Both the position numbers and the translations under genes were made by a program. Positions 50,402-59,586 of a stretch of DNA of 64,000 bases are shown piece by piece. The DNA is from Pseudomonas faucium (GTDB lineage Bacteria; Pseudomonadota; Gammaproteobacteria; Pseudomonadales; Pseudomonadaceae): positions 62,001 through 126,000 of the forward strand of contig NZ_BQIP01000015.1 of assembly GCF_021602585.1 (NCBI RefSeq), written 5' to 3'. The notes under the pieces were generated by a model. That model was not told the origin of the DNA. It ran no database searches and saw only the letters and a program-made list of their open reading frames with translations. The stretch's first letter is position 1. The number at the start of each line of letters is the position of its first letter.

Positions 50402-51075
50402 CGGCAGCGCTCGGTGAACAGGTAGCCCAGGCCGCGCACGGTGTCGATCGGCTTGAAGCCGTTTTCGCCTTCAAGCTTGCGCCGCAGCCGCCCGACCAGC
50501 ACTTCTATCACATTGGGGTCGCGCTCCTCGTCACCGGGGTAGAGCTGCTCCATCAGCCGCTCCTTGGCCACCACCTGCTGGTGATGGCGCATCAGGTATT
50601 CGAGGATACGGTATTCGTAGGCGGTCAATGCCAGGGGCTGCTCGTCCAGGGTCGCCTGCTTGCGGTTGAGGTCGAGCACCAGCGGGCCGGCGGCGATGGT
50701 CGACTGGGTGAAGCCGCTGGAGCGGCGCAGCAGGGCGTTGAGCCGGGCTTCGAGCTCTTCGAACTGGAAGGGTTTGACCAGGTAGTCGTCAGCGCCGGCG
50801 GCCAGGCCTTCGACCTTGTCCTGCCAGTTGCCCCGGGCGGTGAGGATGAGAATGGGGAAGGCCTTGGCCTGGCTGCGCAGGCGGGCGATCAGCTCGAGGC
50901 CGCTCATGCCCGGCAGGCCCAGGTCGATGATGGCCAGGTCGAAGTGGAACTGTTCGGCCTGGTACAGCGCTTCTTCGGCATCGGCCACGGCTTCGACCAC
51001 ATGGCCGCTTTCGCCCAGGCGGGTATGGAGGTGGTGCCTTAACAGGGCTTCGTCCTCGACCACCAGCAATTTCAT
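50398..51075 (-). CDS. phoP: Response regulator PhoP
   Basis: 225 residues. Receiver domain (VVEDEALLRHHL, phosphoacceptor Asp in AIIDLGLPGMSG, Lys in DYLVKPF) and an OmpR winged helix (TAYEYRILEYLMRH, VIEVLVGRLRRKL). Start at 51075 after AGGAGAACCGA; the 81-bp upstream extension reads through the REP region and is not coding. Confidence 0.95.
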   Translation of the reverse strand: MKLLVVEDEALLRHHLHTRLGESGHVVEAVADAEEALYQAEQFHFDLAIIDLGLPGMSGLELIARLRSQAKAFPILILTARGNWQDKVEGLAAGADDYLVKPFQFEELEARLNALLRRSSGFTQSTIAAGPLVLDLNRKQATLDEQPLALTAYEYRILEYLMRHHQQVVAKERLMEQLYPGDEERDPNVIEVLVGRLRRKLEGENGFKPIDTVRGLGYLFTERCR

Positions 51076-51107
51076 TCGGTTCTCCTTTTTTGTGTTGCCA
51101 ATACCAA

Positions 51108-51198
51108 CCTCATCGCCGGCAAGCCGGCTCCCACAAGGGAATTCCACAGTCTTCAAAGCAGTGGAATACCTGTGGGAGCCGGCTTGCCGGCGATGAGG
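51108..51198. repeat. REP pair within the oprH-phoP gap
   Basis: CCTCATCGCCGGCAAGCCGGCTCCCACA faces its exact complement, with an inner ATTCCAC/GTGGAAT pair, giving a 91-bp cruciform-like repeat in the 150-bp gap between oprH and phoP. Confidence 0.9.
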
Positions 51199-51225
51199 CC
51201 AGCGAAGGATAACGCTACTCGCTCA

Positions 51226-51831
51226 TCAGAACTTGTAGTTCGCCGACAGGTAAGTCTGTGCACTGCTGGTCAGGCGCAGGGTACCGGCCTTCGGCCCGCC
51301 GCTGGGTGCCACTTCGGTCGACGCATTGCTCTGCAGGTAACGGTAGCCCAGCTCCACCGAAGCCTTGTCGGTCAGCTCCTGAATCACCCCAGCCTGCAGG
51401 CCCACCGCGTAGCCGTAGTCGGTGTCACGCCGGGCACCTGGCGAATCCTGGGTCAGCTTGGTCATGCCCAGGCTGCCGCCGCCGAACAGCTTGGTGGTAT
51501 CGCCCACGGGCAGGAACAGATCATAGCTGCCCAGCAGGTTCTCCTGGCGCAGCTTGAGGCCGCTGTGGTCGCCCGAGACGTTGTCGTAGGTCACGTAGTA
51601 GCGGCCCTGGTCGTTGATCCGCCCCAGGCGCGCGCCCCAGGTGCCGTCCTTGCCGATGATGCCGTCGGCGTTGAGGTTGTCGGTGTTGCTCTGCAGCAGG
51701 CCGGACTTGCGTACCTTGTCGCTGGTCTGGCCGTAGGTCAGGCTGGCGAAGTTCTCGTCGGCGGCCTGGGCGGAGGTCATGCCAGCGGCGCAGACGGCCA
51801 TGGCGGCGAGCAGGGTGTTGAAGGTTTTCAT
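51226..51831 (-). CDS. oprH: Outer membrane protein OprH
   Basis: 201 residues. Signal peptide (MKTFNTLLAAMAVCAAGMTSAQA), then an eight-stranded small barrel ending in NYKF with C-terminal Phe. Binds LPS in place of Mg2+. First gene of the oprH-phoPQ unit. Start at 51831 from the signal peptide; the longer frame upstream is antisense to the dienelactone hydrolase gene. Confidence 0.93.
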   Translation of the reverse strand: MKTFNTLLAAMAVCAAGMTSAQAADENFASLTYGQTSDKVRKSGLLQSNTDNLNADGIIGKDGTWGARLGRINDQGRYYVTYDNVSGDHSGLKLRQENLLGSYDLFLPVGDTTKLFGGGSLGMTKLTQDSPGARRDTDYGYAVGLQAGVIQELTDKASVELGYRYLQSNASTEVAPSGGPKAGTLRLTSSAQTYLSANYKF

Positions 51832-51891
51832 CGCTTCTAGCTCCAGTTGAATGCGCTGTTTCGGTCTGGAAGCTAGAGTAAGCAGGGTGCC

Positions 51892-51930
51892 CTGAACCGC
51901 GGCTGAACCCTGGCTGAACCCCGGCTGAAC
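51892..51930. promoter_or_regulatory. Four 11-bp-phased direct repeats, PhoP box candidate
   Basis: CTGAAC (GTTCAG on the oprH strand) starts at 51892, 51903, 51914 and 51925, each exactly 11 bp apart. This resembles the GTTCAG-N5-GTTCAG PhoP box described for Pseudomonas, here doubled. It lies between oprH (60 bp away) and the divergent hydrolase gene (30 bp away), so may act on both. Confidence 0.7.
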
Positions 51931-51960
51931 GAACCGTTTGCAAAACAAGGAGTAGTGAAC

Positions 51961-52800
51961 ATGCGTGCCCTGCTGGCCTTGACCCTGATGTGCAGTGCCG
52001 CGCTTGCCCAAGCGGCAGTAGTGACCCGTGAAATCCCCTACCAGGACGCCGACGGCAAGCGCTTGATCGGCTATTACGCCTATGACGATGCCATCGATGG
52101 GAAACGCCCGGGCATCGTCGTGGTCCACGAGTGGTGGGGGCTGAACGACTATGCCAAGCGCCGCGCGCGTGATCTCGCCGCCCTTGGCTACAGCGCGCTG
52201 GCCATCGACATGTATGGCGATGGCAAGCACACCGAACATCCGCAGGATGCCCAGGCGTTCATGGCCCAAGCCATGAAAGACCCGGATACAGCGGCCAAGC
52301 GTTTTGAGGCAGGCTTCGACTTGCTGCAAGAACAACCCTACACCGACAAAAGCAGCCTGGGCGCCGTCGGCTACTGCTTCGGCGGCAAGGTGGTGCTGGA
52401 TGCGGCACGGCGCGGGGAGAGAAAGCTCGATGCCGTGGTGAGCTTCCATGGCGCTCTGGCAACGCAGACACCGGCTCAACCCGGCAAGGTCAGGGCCTAC
52501 ATACTGGTCGAACATGGCGCCGCAGACAGCATGGTCACGCCAGAACAGGTCAGTGCGTTCAAGGCGGAGATGGATGCCGCCAAGGCCAACTACCAGTTCG
52601 TCAGCATTGCGGGGGCCAAGCACGGCTTCACCAACCCCGATGCCGATCGCTTGAGCCACGGCGAACACGGCGGCCCGGACATCGGCTACAACAAGGCAGC
52701 GGATGAAAGCTCGTGGGCGGATATGCAGGCGTTCTTCGCTAAAGTGTTCGAGCCGAAGAAGTCAAACACCGACAAAGCGGCGCCCGCTGGCACCCAGTAG
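51961..52800 (+). CDS. Secreted dienelactone hydrolase-family protein
   Basis: 279 residues. Signal peptide (MRALLALTLMCSAALAQA). Alpha/beta hydrolase of the dienelactone hydrolase family: VVHEWWGLNDYAKRRA, nucleophile Cys in GYCFGGKVV, and His in AKHGFTNPDA. A periplasmic hydrolase of unknown substrate. ATG at 51961 chosen over GTG at 51955, because AAGGAG is 8 bp from the ATG. Confidence 0.88.
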   Translation: MRALLALTLMCSAALAQAAVVTREIPYQDADGKRLIGYYAYDDAIDGKRPGIVVVHEWWGLNDYAKRRARDLAALGYSALAIDMYGDGKHTEHPQDAQAFMAQAMKDPDTAAKRFEAGFDLLQEQPYTDKSSLGAVGYCFGGKVVLDAARRGERKLDAVVSFHGALATQTPAQPGKVRAYILVEHGAADSMVTPEQVSAFKAEMDAAKANYQFVSIAGAKHGFTNPDADRLSHGEHGGPDIGYNKAADESSWADMQAFFAKVFEPKKSNTDKAAPAGTQ

Positions 52801-52886
52801 CCCTTGAAGCGGAATCAGTGGTTATGGGAGGGCTGCACAGCAGCCCCCTCTCCCACACCGCCGCAGCGGCTGGCACAATACCCGCC

Positions 52887-53588
52887 ATGAACAGATTGCC
52901 CTCCTGTTGCGCCCCGCTCCGGCACCACTGGCCCCTGCCCCGCCCGCTCCCCGGCGCGGTGCTGGTCAGCTGCGCCTTCGACCCGGCCCTTCTGGCCTGC
53001 GATGACTTCGAGCGCGCCGGCATCACGCCCAGCGCCAGCCTGCAACGCTCGGTAGCCAAGCGCCAGGCCGAGTACCTGGCCGGCCGCGTTTGCGCGCGCG
53101 CCGCACTGCAGCGCCTGGATGGCCGCGATTATGTGCCCGCCAGCCACGAAGACCGCTCGCCGATCTGGCCGCCAGGCATCCATGGCTCGATCACCCACGG
53201 CAAGGGCTGGGCCGCTGCCGTGGTCGCTGCCGATGGCGCTTGCCAAGGCATCGGCCTGGATCAGGAAACGCTGCTCGACGACGACCGCGCAGAGCGCTTG
53301 ATGGGCGAAATCCTCACCCCGGCGGAGCTCGAACGCCTGGACCGCAGCCAACTGGGCCTGGCAGTCACCTTGACCTTCTCGCTCAAGGAGAGCCTGTTCA
53401 AGACCCTGTATCCGCTGACCCGGCAACGCTTCTATTTCGAGCACGCCGAAGTGCTGGAGTGGTCCGCCGACGGCCTGGCGCGCCTGCGCCTGCTCACCGA
53501 CCTTTCAGCCCAATGGCAGCACGGCGTCGAGCTCGAAGGCCAGTTCTGCCTCGAGGGCGGCCAGTTGCTGAGCCTGGTCAGCGTCTGA
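52887..53588 (+). CDS. pcpS: 4'-phosphopantetheinyl transferase (EntD-like)
   Basis: 233 residues. Activates carrier proteins of fatty acid and siderophore synthesis; many pseudomonads have only this one. Signs: GSITHGKGWAAAVVA, the metal-binding GIGLDQE segment and FSLKESLFKTLYPL. Start at 52887 from the family N-terminus. Confidence 0.92.
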   Translation: MNRLPSCCAPLRHHWPLPRPLPGAVLVSCAFDPALLACDDFERAGITPSASLQRSVAKRQAEYLAGRVCARAALQRLDGRDYVPASHEDRSPIWPPGIHGSITHGKGWAAAVVAADGACQGIGLDQETLLDDDRAERLMGEILTPAELERLDRSQLGLAVTLTFSLKESLFKTLYPLTRQRFYFEHAEVLEWSADGLARLRLLTDLSAQWQHGVELEGQFCLEGGQLLSLVSV

Positions 53589-53591
53589 CCC

Positions 53592-55199
53592 TCAGCCAGG
53601 CGCCTGCTCGCGTGGCCAGCTCAGGCTGAAGCAGGCGCCACCCAGCGCCTCACTGCGCCCCACGGTAGCCCGGCCGGCGTGCCAGTAGATGATCCGCCGT
53701 ACGATCGACAGGCCCAGGCCATGCCCGCCCGAGGCACGGGTGCGGCTGTCGTCGAGGCGGGTGAAGGGGGTGAAGATGCGGTCCCAGAAGCCTTCGGGGA
53801 TACCCGGCCCATCGTCTTCGACATCGATGCGACAGCGCTGCTGGCCCAGCTGGTAGCTCAGGCGCACCTCGCTACCGGCATGGCGCAGGGCATTGCCGAC
53901 CAGGTTCTGCAAGGCCCGATGCAGGTAGCGCGGCTCGGCCTCGACCCAGGCGCCTTCGCTGTCATGCACCTGGCACTGGCCACGCACCAGCCGCACCTGG
54001 GCGTTCAGTGGCGCCAGCTCCTCGATCACCCGGTCGAGCAGGGCATCCAGGTCGACCCGCTGGAACTTCAGCGCTGGCGCGCCCTGCTCCAGGCGCGCGT
54101 AGGTCAGCATCTCGTCGACCAGCTTGTCGAGGTCCTGGATGTCGCCATCCATGCCGGCCAGGTGCTTGGCCCGCGCCTGCTCGGTGGGCGCGCTCTCGAT
54201 CATTTCCAGGCCGAAGCGCAGGCGGGCGACCGGCGTGCGCAGCTCATGAGACACCGCGCGCACCAGCTCGCGCTGCATGTTCAACGAGCGCTGCAGGTGT
54301 TCGGCCATGCCATTGAAGGCCGCCGCCAGGCGCCCCACCGAGTCGGCATCGCCCGCAGGCACCCGGGTTTCCAGGCTGCCCTGGGCGATGCGCGTGGCGG
54401 CCATTTCCAGGCCCGACACCCGCCGCTCCAGCTGGCGCACCAACAAATAGACCACCAGGCCGATCAGGCACAGGCCGAGGAAGGTAATTAGCACCAGCAA
54501 CTGCGGCGGATAAGGGTTGAGCTGGTACAGCGGGCCAATTTCCAGCACCCAGGGCGAGCCGGGCAGGCCGGCGAACACGCGGACCGAATCGCCATCCTTG
54601 CCCAGCGCCATGACCGTATCGCCCTCCTCCACCCGCCGCCGTTGGTCATCGTCCAGGCCAACCCGCTCCAGGCGTTGCAGGGCAACGCCGAAACCGAAGC
54701 CCTTGCTGTGCTTGAGGTCCTCCAGGCGCTGCTGCTGCTCGGTCACCGGGAAACGCACCAGCTCGTCGGCCAGCAGGTACAGGGTGGCGCGCGCCAACTG
54801 CTCGCTGACCTGCTTGATCTCGGCCACCAGCAGCAGGTCTTCGCGGCCAACCTTGCGCAGCACCCAGGCGGCATGTGGGCCAGTCTTTTCCACCACCACC
54901 AGGCCGCGGTACAGGCGTGCGCGCTGGCTGCCATCGAGCGTGCGCGCCGCCATCGGCTGCAGGTCCAGTGGCACGCCCAGCAGGCGTTCCCATATCAGCA
55001 GCGAGCGCTTGCGTTCGGTTTCGTTCTGCTGCGCCAGGTTGTCGGCCATCAGGCTGAACGTACCCTGGGCCAGGCGCTCGCGGTGCTGGGCGGCGCGCAC
55101 TTCGTTGAGCAGGTGCAGGCTGAGCACGCCCAGCAAGGCCACCAGCACCAGCACGGCAAGCATGCCGCCGTAGATGCGCAGGAAGATCGAGTTGTTCAT
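53592..55199 (-). CDS. RstB-like sensor histidine kinase
   Basis: 535 residues. TM1 about 8-30, long periplasmic domain, TM2 about 234-256, HAMP, HisKA with H318 in AVSHELRTPVARL, HATPase (NLVGNALRHA, GGHGLGLSIVRR). Partner of the preceding regulator (4-bp overlap). Signal unknown. The same pair sits next to nrdAB in P. aeruginosa. Confidence 0.88.
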   Translation of the reverse strand: MNNSIFLRIYGGMLAVLVLVALLGVLSLHLLNEVRAAQHRERLAQGTFSLMADNLAQQNETERKRSLLIWERLLGVPLDLQPMAARTLDGSQRARLYRGLVVVEKTGPHAAWVLRKVGREDLLLVAEIKQVSEQLARATLYLLADELVRFPVTEQQQRLEDLKHSKGFGFGVALQRLERVGLDDDQRRRVEEGDTVMALGKDGDSVRVFAGLPGSPWVLEIGPLYQLNPYPPQLLVLITFLGLCLIGLVVYLLVRQLERRVSGLEMAATRIAQGSLETRVPAGDADSVGRLAAAFNGMAEHLQRSLNMQRELVRAVSHELRTPVARLRFGLEMIESAPTEQARAKHLAGMDGDIQDLDKLVDEMLTYARLEQGAPALKFQRVDLDALLDRVIEELAPLNAQVRLVRGQCQVHDSEGAWVEAEPRYLHRALQNLVGNALRHAGSEVRLSYQLGQQRCRIDVEDDGPGIPEGFWDRIFTPFTRLDDSRTRASGGHGLGLSIVRRIIYWHAGRATVGRSEALGGACFSLSWPREQAPG

Positions 55200-55894
55200 G
55201 GCGCGTCGCCGACGAACAGGTAGCCCTTGCTGCGCAGGGTCTTGATCAGCCGCGGCTGGATCGGGTCGTCGCCGATCTTGGGGCGGATCTTGGAAATCCG
55301 CACATCGATGGAGCGGTCCTGCCCGTCATACCCCACACCGCGCAGCGCCGTGAAGATCTGCTCGCGGGTCAGCACCCGCCCGGCATTGCTGGCCAGCAGC
55401 CAGAGCAGGTCGAACTCGGCGCCGGTCAGCTCGATCAGGTGCTCGCCAAGGCGGGCTTCGCGCAGCCGCTGGTCGATGCGCAGCTCGCCGAAGGCCAGCG
55501 CCTGGCTCCTGCCCTGGGGCGGCTCGCTGCGCCGCAGCAGCGCCTGGATGCGCGCCAGCAGCAGGCGCGGGCGCACGGGCTTGCAGACGTAGTCGTCGGC
55601 GCCCAGGTCCAGGCCCTGCACCTGGTCGAGCTCGTCGCTGCGCGCAGTGAGCATGAGGATCGGCCCGGGGTACTGGCTGCGCACCCGGCGGCAGATGCTC
55701 AGGCCGTCCTCGCCGGGCAGCATCAGGTCGAGGATCACCAAATCCGGCTGGCTGTCGACGATGCGCCGCGCGGCGCGGGCGCCGTCGCCTTCCACCGCGA
55801 CTTCGAAGCCGTTGGCCTGCAGGTATTCGGCGGTGAGCTCGGCGAGGCGCTGGTCGTCCTCGACGATCAGGATGCGCGGGGCGGGATGGTCCAT
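55196..55894 (-). CDS. RstA-like OmpR-family response regulator
   Basis: 232 residues. Receiver domain with IVEDDQRLAEL, phosphoacceptor Asp in VILDLMLPGEDG and Lys in DYVCKPVRP; OmpR-type DNA-binding domain (GAEFDLLWLLASNAG, DRSIDVRISKIRPKIGDD). Start at 55894. Confidence 0.9.
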   Translation of the reverse strand: MDHPAPRILIVEDDQRLAELTAEYLQANGFEVAVEGDGARAARRIVDSQPDLVILDLMLPGEDGLSICRRVRSQYPGPILMLTARSDELDQVQGLDLGADDYVCKPVRPRLLLARIQALLRRSEPPQGRSQALAFGELRIDQRLREARLGEHLIELTGAEFDLLWLLASNAGRVLTREQIFTALRGVGYDGQDRSIDVRISKIRPKIGDDPIQPRLIKTLRSKGYLFVGDAP

Positions 55895-56147
55895 GGCTTT
55901 GCCTTCGTTTGTTGTTCTTTTTCAGCCTGTGGGGCGGCACAATTGACACATTTGCAACGGATACTACGTTCCGCACCGGGCACTGCCAACCTCAGCCGGA
56001 ACGGCCCTCGACTGAACCGTTTCTTGTGCCAGGGCCAGCCCCTGAAAATTTCTGCCTGGGGGCAGCGTGGCGCAGAAAAATAGTGCAAACCTCTTGGCAC
56101 AAGGCCTACAGCGAATACCCACTCTTCACCCACAAAGTACGCACACG

Positions 56148-56156
56148 TTATCCACA
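56148..56156 (+). promoter_or_regulatory. DnaA box upstream of nrdA
   Basis: TTATCCACA, an exact consensus DnaA box, about 28 bp upstream of the first NrdR-like site. DnaA acts on nrdAB in E. coli; a parallel role here is inferred. Confidence 0.6.
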
Positions 56157-56183
56157 GGCGCTCGCCTTGCAAAGACCCCAAGA

Positions 56184-56230
56184 CCGCATTATCTTGTATC
56201 CCCAATGCAGCAAACCACTAGATATTGGGT
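56184..56230 (+). promoter_or_regulatory. nrdA promoter with two NrdR-box-like sites
   Basis: Sites at 56184-56199 (11 of 16 matches to acaCwAtATaTwGtGt) and 56215-56230 (13 of 16), starts 31 bp apart, the usual NrdR spacing. They overlap a -35-like TTGTAT (56194-56199) and a -10-like TAGATA (56219-56224), which fits repression by NrdR. Confidence 0.65.
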
Positions 56231-56564
56231 TTGAGCGAAAATCTCAAACACAACTCAGCACGGAAATTCAAGCGCTTTTTCCTACTGAACTAACGGTGGT
56301 TTCACCAGCCAAACCGCTCCAGCGGAAGATTGGAGAACAACAGCTTTCGGGCCTGCTCGCCAGCAGCGCCCTTAGCCTTTGACTTCGGCCAGGGAGCGGC
56401 AAGCTTATTGCCCCAATTTCCTGAGTCTGTCCCGAAGTCGGTACGCCCGAGCGGTCGGATGCGCGCGCATGCCGCATCCCCACCCGGGTCATCGAGCAAG
56501 TGGACGGAACGGTGGGCGCCCAAAAGGCGCCTGAACAATATAGAAACTGTGGAGACACCCACCC

Positions 56565-59444
56565 ATGCAAACCGACACAACTCGCGAGAACCCGCAGGTA
56601 AAAGCCCCGCAGGCCGCCGATTCCAACCAGGATCTGGCCGCCACTGCTCCGGGCCAACTGCGCGTGATCAAGCGCAACGGCACTGTCGTCCCCTACACCG
56701 ACGACAAGATCACCGTGGCCATCACCAAGGCGTTCCTCGCAGTTGAAGGCGGCACCGCCGCTGCCTCGTCGCGCATCCACGACACCGTCGCGCGCCTGAC
56801 CGAGCAGGTCACCGCCACGTTCAAGCGTCGCATGCCATCGGGTGGCACCATCCACATCGAAGAAATCCAGGACCAGGTCGAACTGGCCCTGATGCGTGCC
56901 GGCGAGCAGAAAGTTGCCCGCGACTACGTGATCTACCGCGACCAGCGTGCCAAGGAGCGTGCCACCCGCGCCAACACCGACGCTGTGGTCGAGCCGCACC
57001 CAAGCATCCGCATCACCCTGGCCGACGGCAGCCTGGCGCCGCTGGACATGGCGCGCCTGAACACCATCATCAGCGAAGCCTGCGAAGGCCTGGCCGAAGT
57101 CGATGGCGACCTGATCCAGCGCGAAACCCTGAAGAACCTGTACGACGGCGTGGCCATCAAGGACGTCAACACCGCCCTGGTGATGACCGCCCGTACCCTG
57201 GTCGAGCGTGAGCCGAACTACTCGTTCGTCACCGCCCGCCTGCTGATGGACACCCTGCGCGCCGAAGGCCTGGGCTTCCTCAACGTCGCCGACAGCGCCA
57301 CCCACCACGAGATGGCCGAGCTGTACGCCAAGGCCCTGCCGGCCTATGTCGCCAAAGGTATCGAGTTCGAACTGCTCAACCCTGCCCTGGCCGACTTCGA
57401 CCTGGACAAACTGGGCAAGGCGATCGACCACGAGCGCGACCAGCAATTCACCTACCTGGGCCTGCAGACCCTGTACGACCGCTACTTCATCCACAAGGAT
57501 GGCGTGCGCTTCGAGCTGCCGCAGGTGTTCTTCATGCGTGTAGCCATGGGCCTGGCGCTGGAAGAGAAGGACAAGGAAGCCCGCGCGATCGAGTTCTACA
57601 ACCTGTTGTCGTCGTTCGACTACATGGCCTCGACCCCGACCCTGTTCAACGCCGGCACCCTGCGCCCGCAGCTGTCGAGCTGCTACCTGACCACCGTGCC
57701 GGACGACCTGTCGGGCATCTACCACGCGATCCACGACAACGCCATGCTGTCGAAATTCGCCGGTGGCCTGGGCAACGACTGGACCCCTGTGCGTGCACTG
57801 GGCTCCTACATCAAGGGCACCAACGGCAAGTCCCAGGGCGTCGTGCCGTTCCTCAAGGTGGTCAACGACACCGCCGTTGCCGTGAACCAGGGTGGCAAGC
57901 GCAAAGGCGCCGTATGTGCCTACCTGGAAACCTGGCACCTGGACATCGAAGAGTTCATCGAGCTGCGCAAGAACACCGGTGACGACCGCCGTCGTACCCA
58001 CGACATGAACACCGCCAACTGGATCCCTGACCTGTTCATGAAGCGCGTCTTCGATGACGGCAAGTGGACCCTGTTCTCGCCATCGGAAGTGCCAGACCTG
58101 CACGACCTGACCGGCAAGGCCTTCGAAGAGCGCTACGAGTACTACGAAGCCCTGACCGAGTACAACAAGATCAAGGTGTTCAAGACCATCCAGGCCAAAG
58201 ACCTGTGGCGCAAGATGCTGTCGATGCTGTTCGAGACCGGCCACCCATGGCTGACCTTCAAGGACCCGTGCAACCTGCGCTCGCCGCAGCAGCACGTGGG
58301 CGTGGTGCACAGCTCGAACCTGTGCACCGAGATCACCTTGAACACCAACAAGGACGAGATCGCCGTCTGCAACCTGGGCTCGATCAACCTGCCGAACCAC
58401 ATTGTCGACGGCAAGCTGGACACCGCCAAGCTGCAACGCACCGTGAACACCGCCGTGCGCATGCTCGACAACGTGATCGACATCAACTACTACTCGGTGC
58501 CGCAAGCGCGTAACTCGAACTTCAAGCACCGCCCGGTGGGCCTGGGCATCATGGGCTTCCAGGACGCGCTGTACCTGCAGCACATTCCCTACGGCTCCGA
58601 TGCTGCCGTGGAGTTCGCCGACAAGTCGATGGAAGCGGTCAGCTACTACGCGATCCAGGCTTCCTGCGACCTGGCCGACGAGCGCGGCGCCTACGAGACC
58701 TTCCAGGGTTCGCTGTGGTCCAAAGGCATCCTGCCGCTGGATTCGCAACAGATCCTGATCGAGGCCCGTGGCCAGAAGTACATCGACGTCAACCTGGAAG
58801 AAACCCTGGACTGGGCGCCGGTACGTGCCCGCGTACAGAAAGGTATTCGTAACTCGAACATCATGGCCATCGCGCCGACCGCGACCATCGCCAACATCAC
58901 CGGCGTGTCGCAGTCGATCGAGCCGACCTACCAGAACCTGTACGTGAAATCGAACCTGTCGGGCGAATTCACCGTGATCAACCCGTACCTGGTTCGCGAC
59001 CTGAAGGCTCGCGGCCTGTGGGACTCGGTCATGATCAACGACCTGAAGTACTACGACGGTTCGGTGCAGCAGATCGAGCGCATTCCGCAAGAGCTCAAAG
59101 ACCTGTACGCCACCGCGTTCGAAGTCGAGACCAAGTGGATCGTCGATGCCGCCTCGCGTCGCCAGAAGTGGATCGACCAGGCCCAGTCGCTGAACCTGTA
59201 CATCGCCGGCGCTTCGGGCAAGAAGCTGGACGTGACCTACCGCATGGCCTGGTACCGTGGTCTGAAGACCACCTACTACCTCCGTGCCCTGGCCGCGACC
59301 AGCACCGAGAAGTCGACCATCAACACCGGCAAGCTCAACGCCGTGTCCAGCGGTGGCGACAGCGCCCCGGCCCAGGCTGCCGGCCCGGCGCCGGTACCGA
59401 AGGCTTGCGCGATCGACGAGCCAGACTGCGAAGCCTGCCAGTAA
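56565..59444 (+). CDS. nrdA: Class Ia ribonucleotide reductase alpha subunit
   Basis: 959 residues, longer than E. coli NrdA because of an N-terminal extension with an ATP-cone (LRVIKRNGTVVPYTDDKITVAITKAF, about 32-57) and a second degenerate cone after residue about 145. Catalytic core: SSCYL, NLCTEI and the C-terminal CEACQ redox cysteines. Makes dNDPs with NrdB. The duplicated-cone layout is known for P. aeruginosa. Start at 56565 after GTGGAGA. Confidence 0.96.
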   Translation: MQTDTTRENPQVKAPQAADSNQDLAATAPGQLRVIKRNGTVVPYTDDKITVAITKAFLAVEGGTAAASSRIHDTVARLTEQVTATFKRRMPSGGTIHIEEIQDQVELALMRAGEQKVARDYVIYRDQRAKERATRANTDAVVEPHPSIRITLADGSLAPLDMARLNTIISEACEGLAEVDGDLIQRETLKNLYDGVAIKDVNTALVMTARTLVEREPNYSFVTARLLMDTLRAEGLGFLNVADSATHHEMAELYAKALPAYVAKGIEFELLNPALADFDLDKLGKAIDHERDQQFTYLGLQTLYDRYFIHKDGVRFELPQVFFMRVAMGLALEEKDKEARAIEFYNLLSSFDYMASTPTLFNAGTLRPQLSSCYLTTVPDDLSGIYHAIHDNAMLSKFAGGLGNDWTPVRALGSYIKGTNGKSQGVVPFLKVVNDTAVAVNQGGKRKGAVCAYLETWHLDIEEFIELRKNTGDDRRRTHDMNTANWIPDLFMKRVFDDGKWTLFSPSEVPDLHDLTGKAFEERYEYYEALTEYNKIKVFKTIQAKDLWRKMLSMLFETGHPWLTFKDPCNLRSPQQHVGVVHSSNLCTEITLNTNKDEIAVCNLGSINLPNHIVDGKLDTAKLQRTVNTAVRMLDNVIDINYYSVPQARNSNFKHRPVGLGIMGFQDALYLQHIPYGSDAAVEFADKSMEAVSYYAIQASCDLADERGAYETFQGSLWSKGILPLDSQQILIEARGQKYIDVNLEETLDWAPVRARVQKGIRNSNIMAIAPTATIANITGVSQSIEPTYQNLYVKSNLSGEFTVINPYLVRDLKARGLWDSVMINDLKYYDGSVQQIERIPQELKDLYATAFEVETKWIVDAASRRQKWIDQAQSLNLYIAGASGKKLDVTYRMAWYRGLKTTYYLRALAATSTEKSTINTGKLNAVSSGGDSAPAQAAGPAPVPKACAIDEPDCEACQ

Positions 59445-59449
59445 GGCCT

Positions 59450-59500
59450 GATGCCGCAACAAGGGGTGCCCTCGGGTGCCCCTTGTCGCGGCATTTTTGT
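59450..59500 (+). terminator. Terminator after nrdA
   Basis: ATGCCGC-AACAAGGGG ... CCCCTTGTCGCGGCAT followed by TTTTT: long strong hairpin with T tract just after nrdA, indicating that most transcripts end before nrdB. Confidence 0.85.
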
Positions 59501-59586
59501 ATCCGCGTCATGGAGAAGCCCTTCCCTTTGCCCACCGTTCGCGCGGCTGGTTACAAAGGCAGGACCTCTCAACCGGGAACGCCCCC

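Larger units (their letters stand above)
55895..56564. other. Long regulatory gap upstream of nrdA
   Basis: 670 bp with no real gene. It holds the regulator promoter, a DnaA box at 56148-56156, an nrdA promoter with two NrdR-box-like sites (56184-56230) and then a leader of about 330 nt before the nrdA start. Confidence 0.6.

Noticed and set aside
51955-51960. GTG start two codons before the hydrolase ATG
   Set aside because: It leaves only two bases after AAGGAG, too short for good initiation.
56268-59462. 1064-codon open frame antisense to nrdA
   Set aside because: Mirror of nrdA codon use; no domain, no ribosome site, composition rich in V, G and Q.
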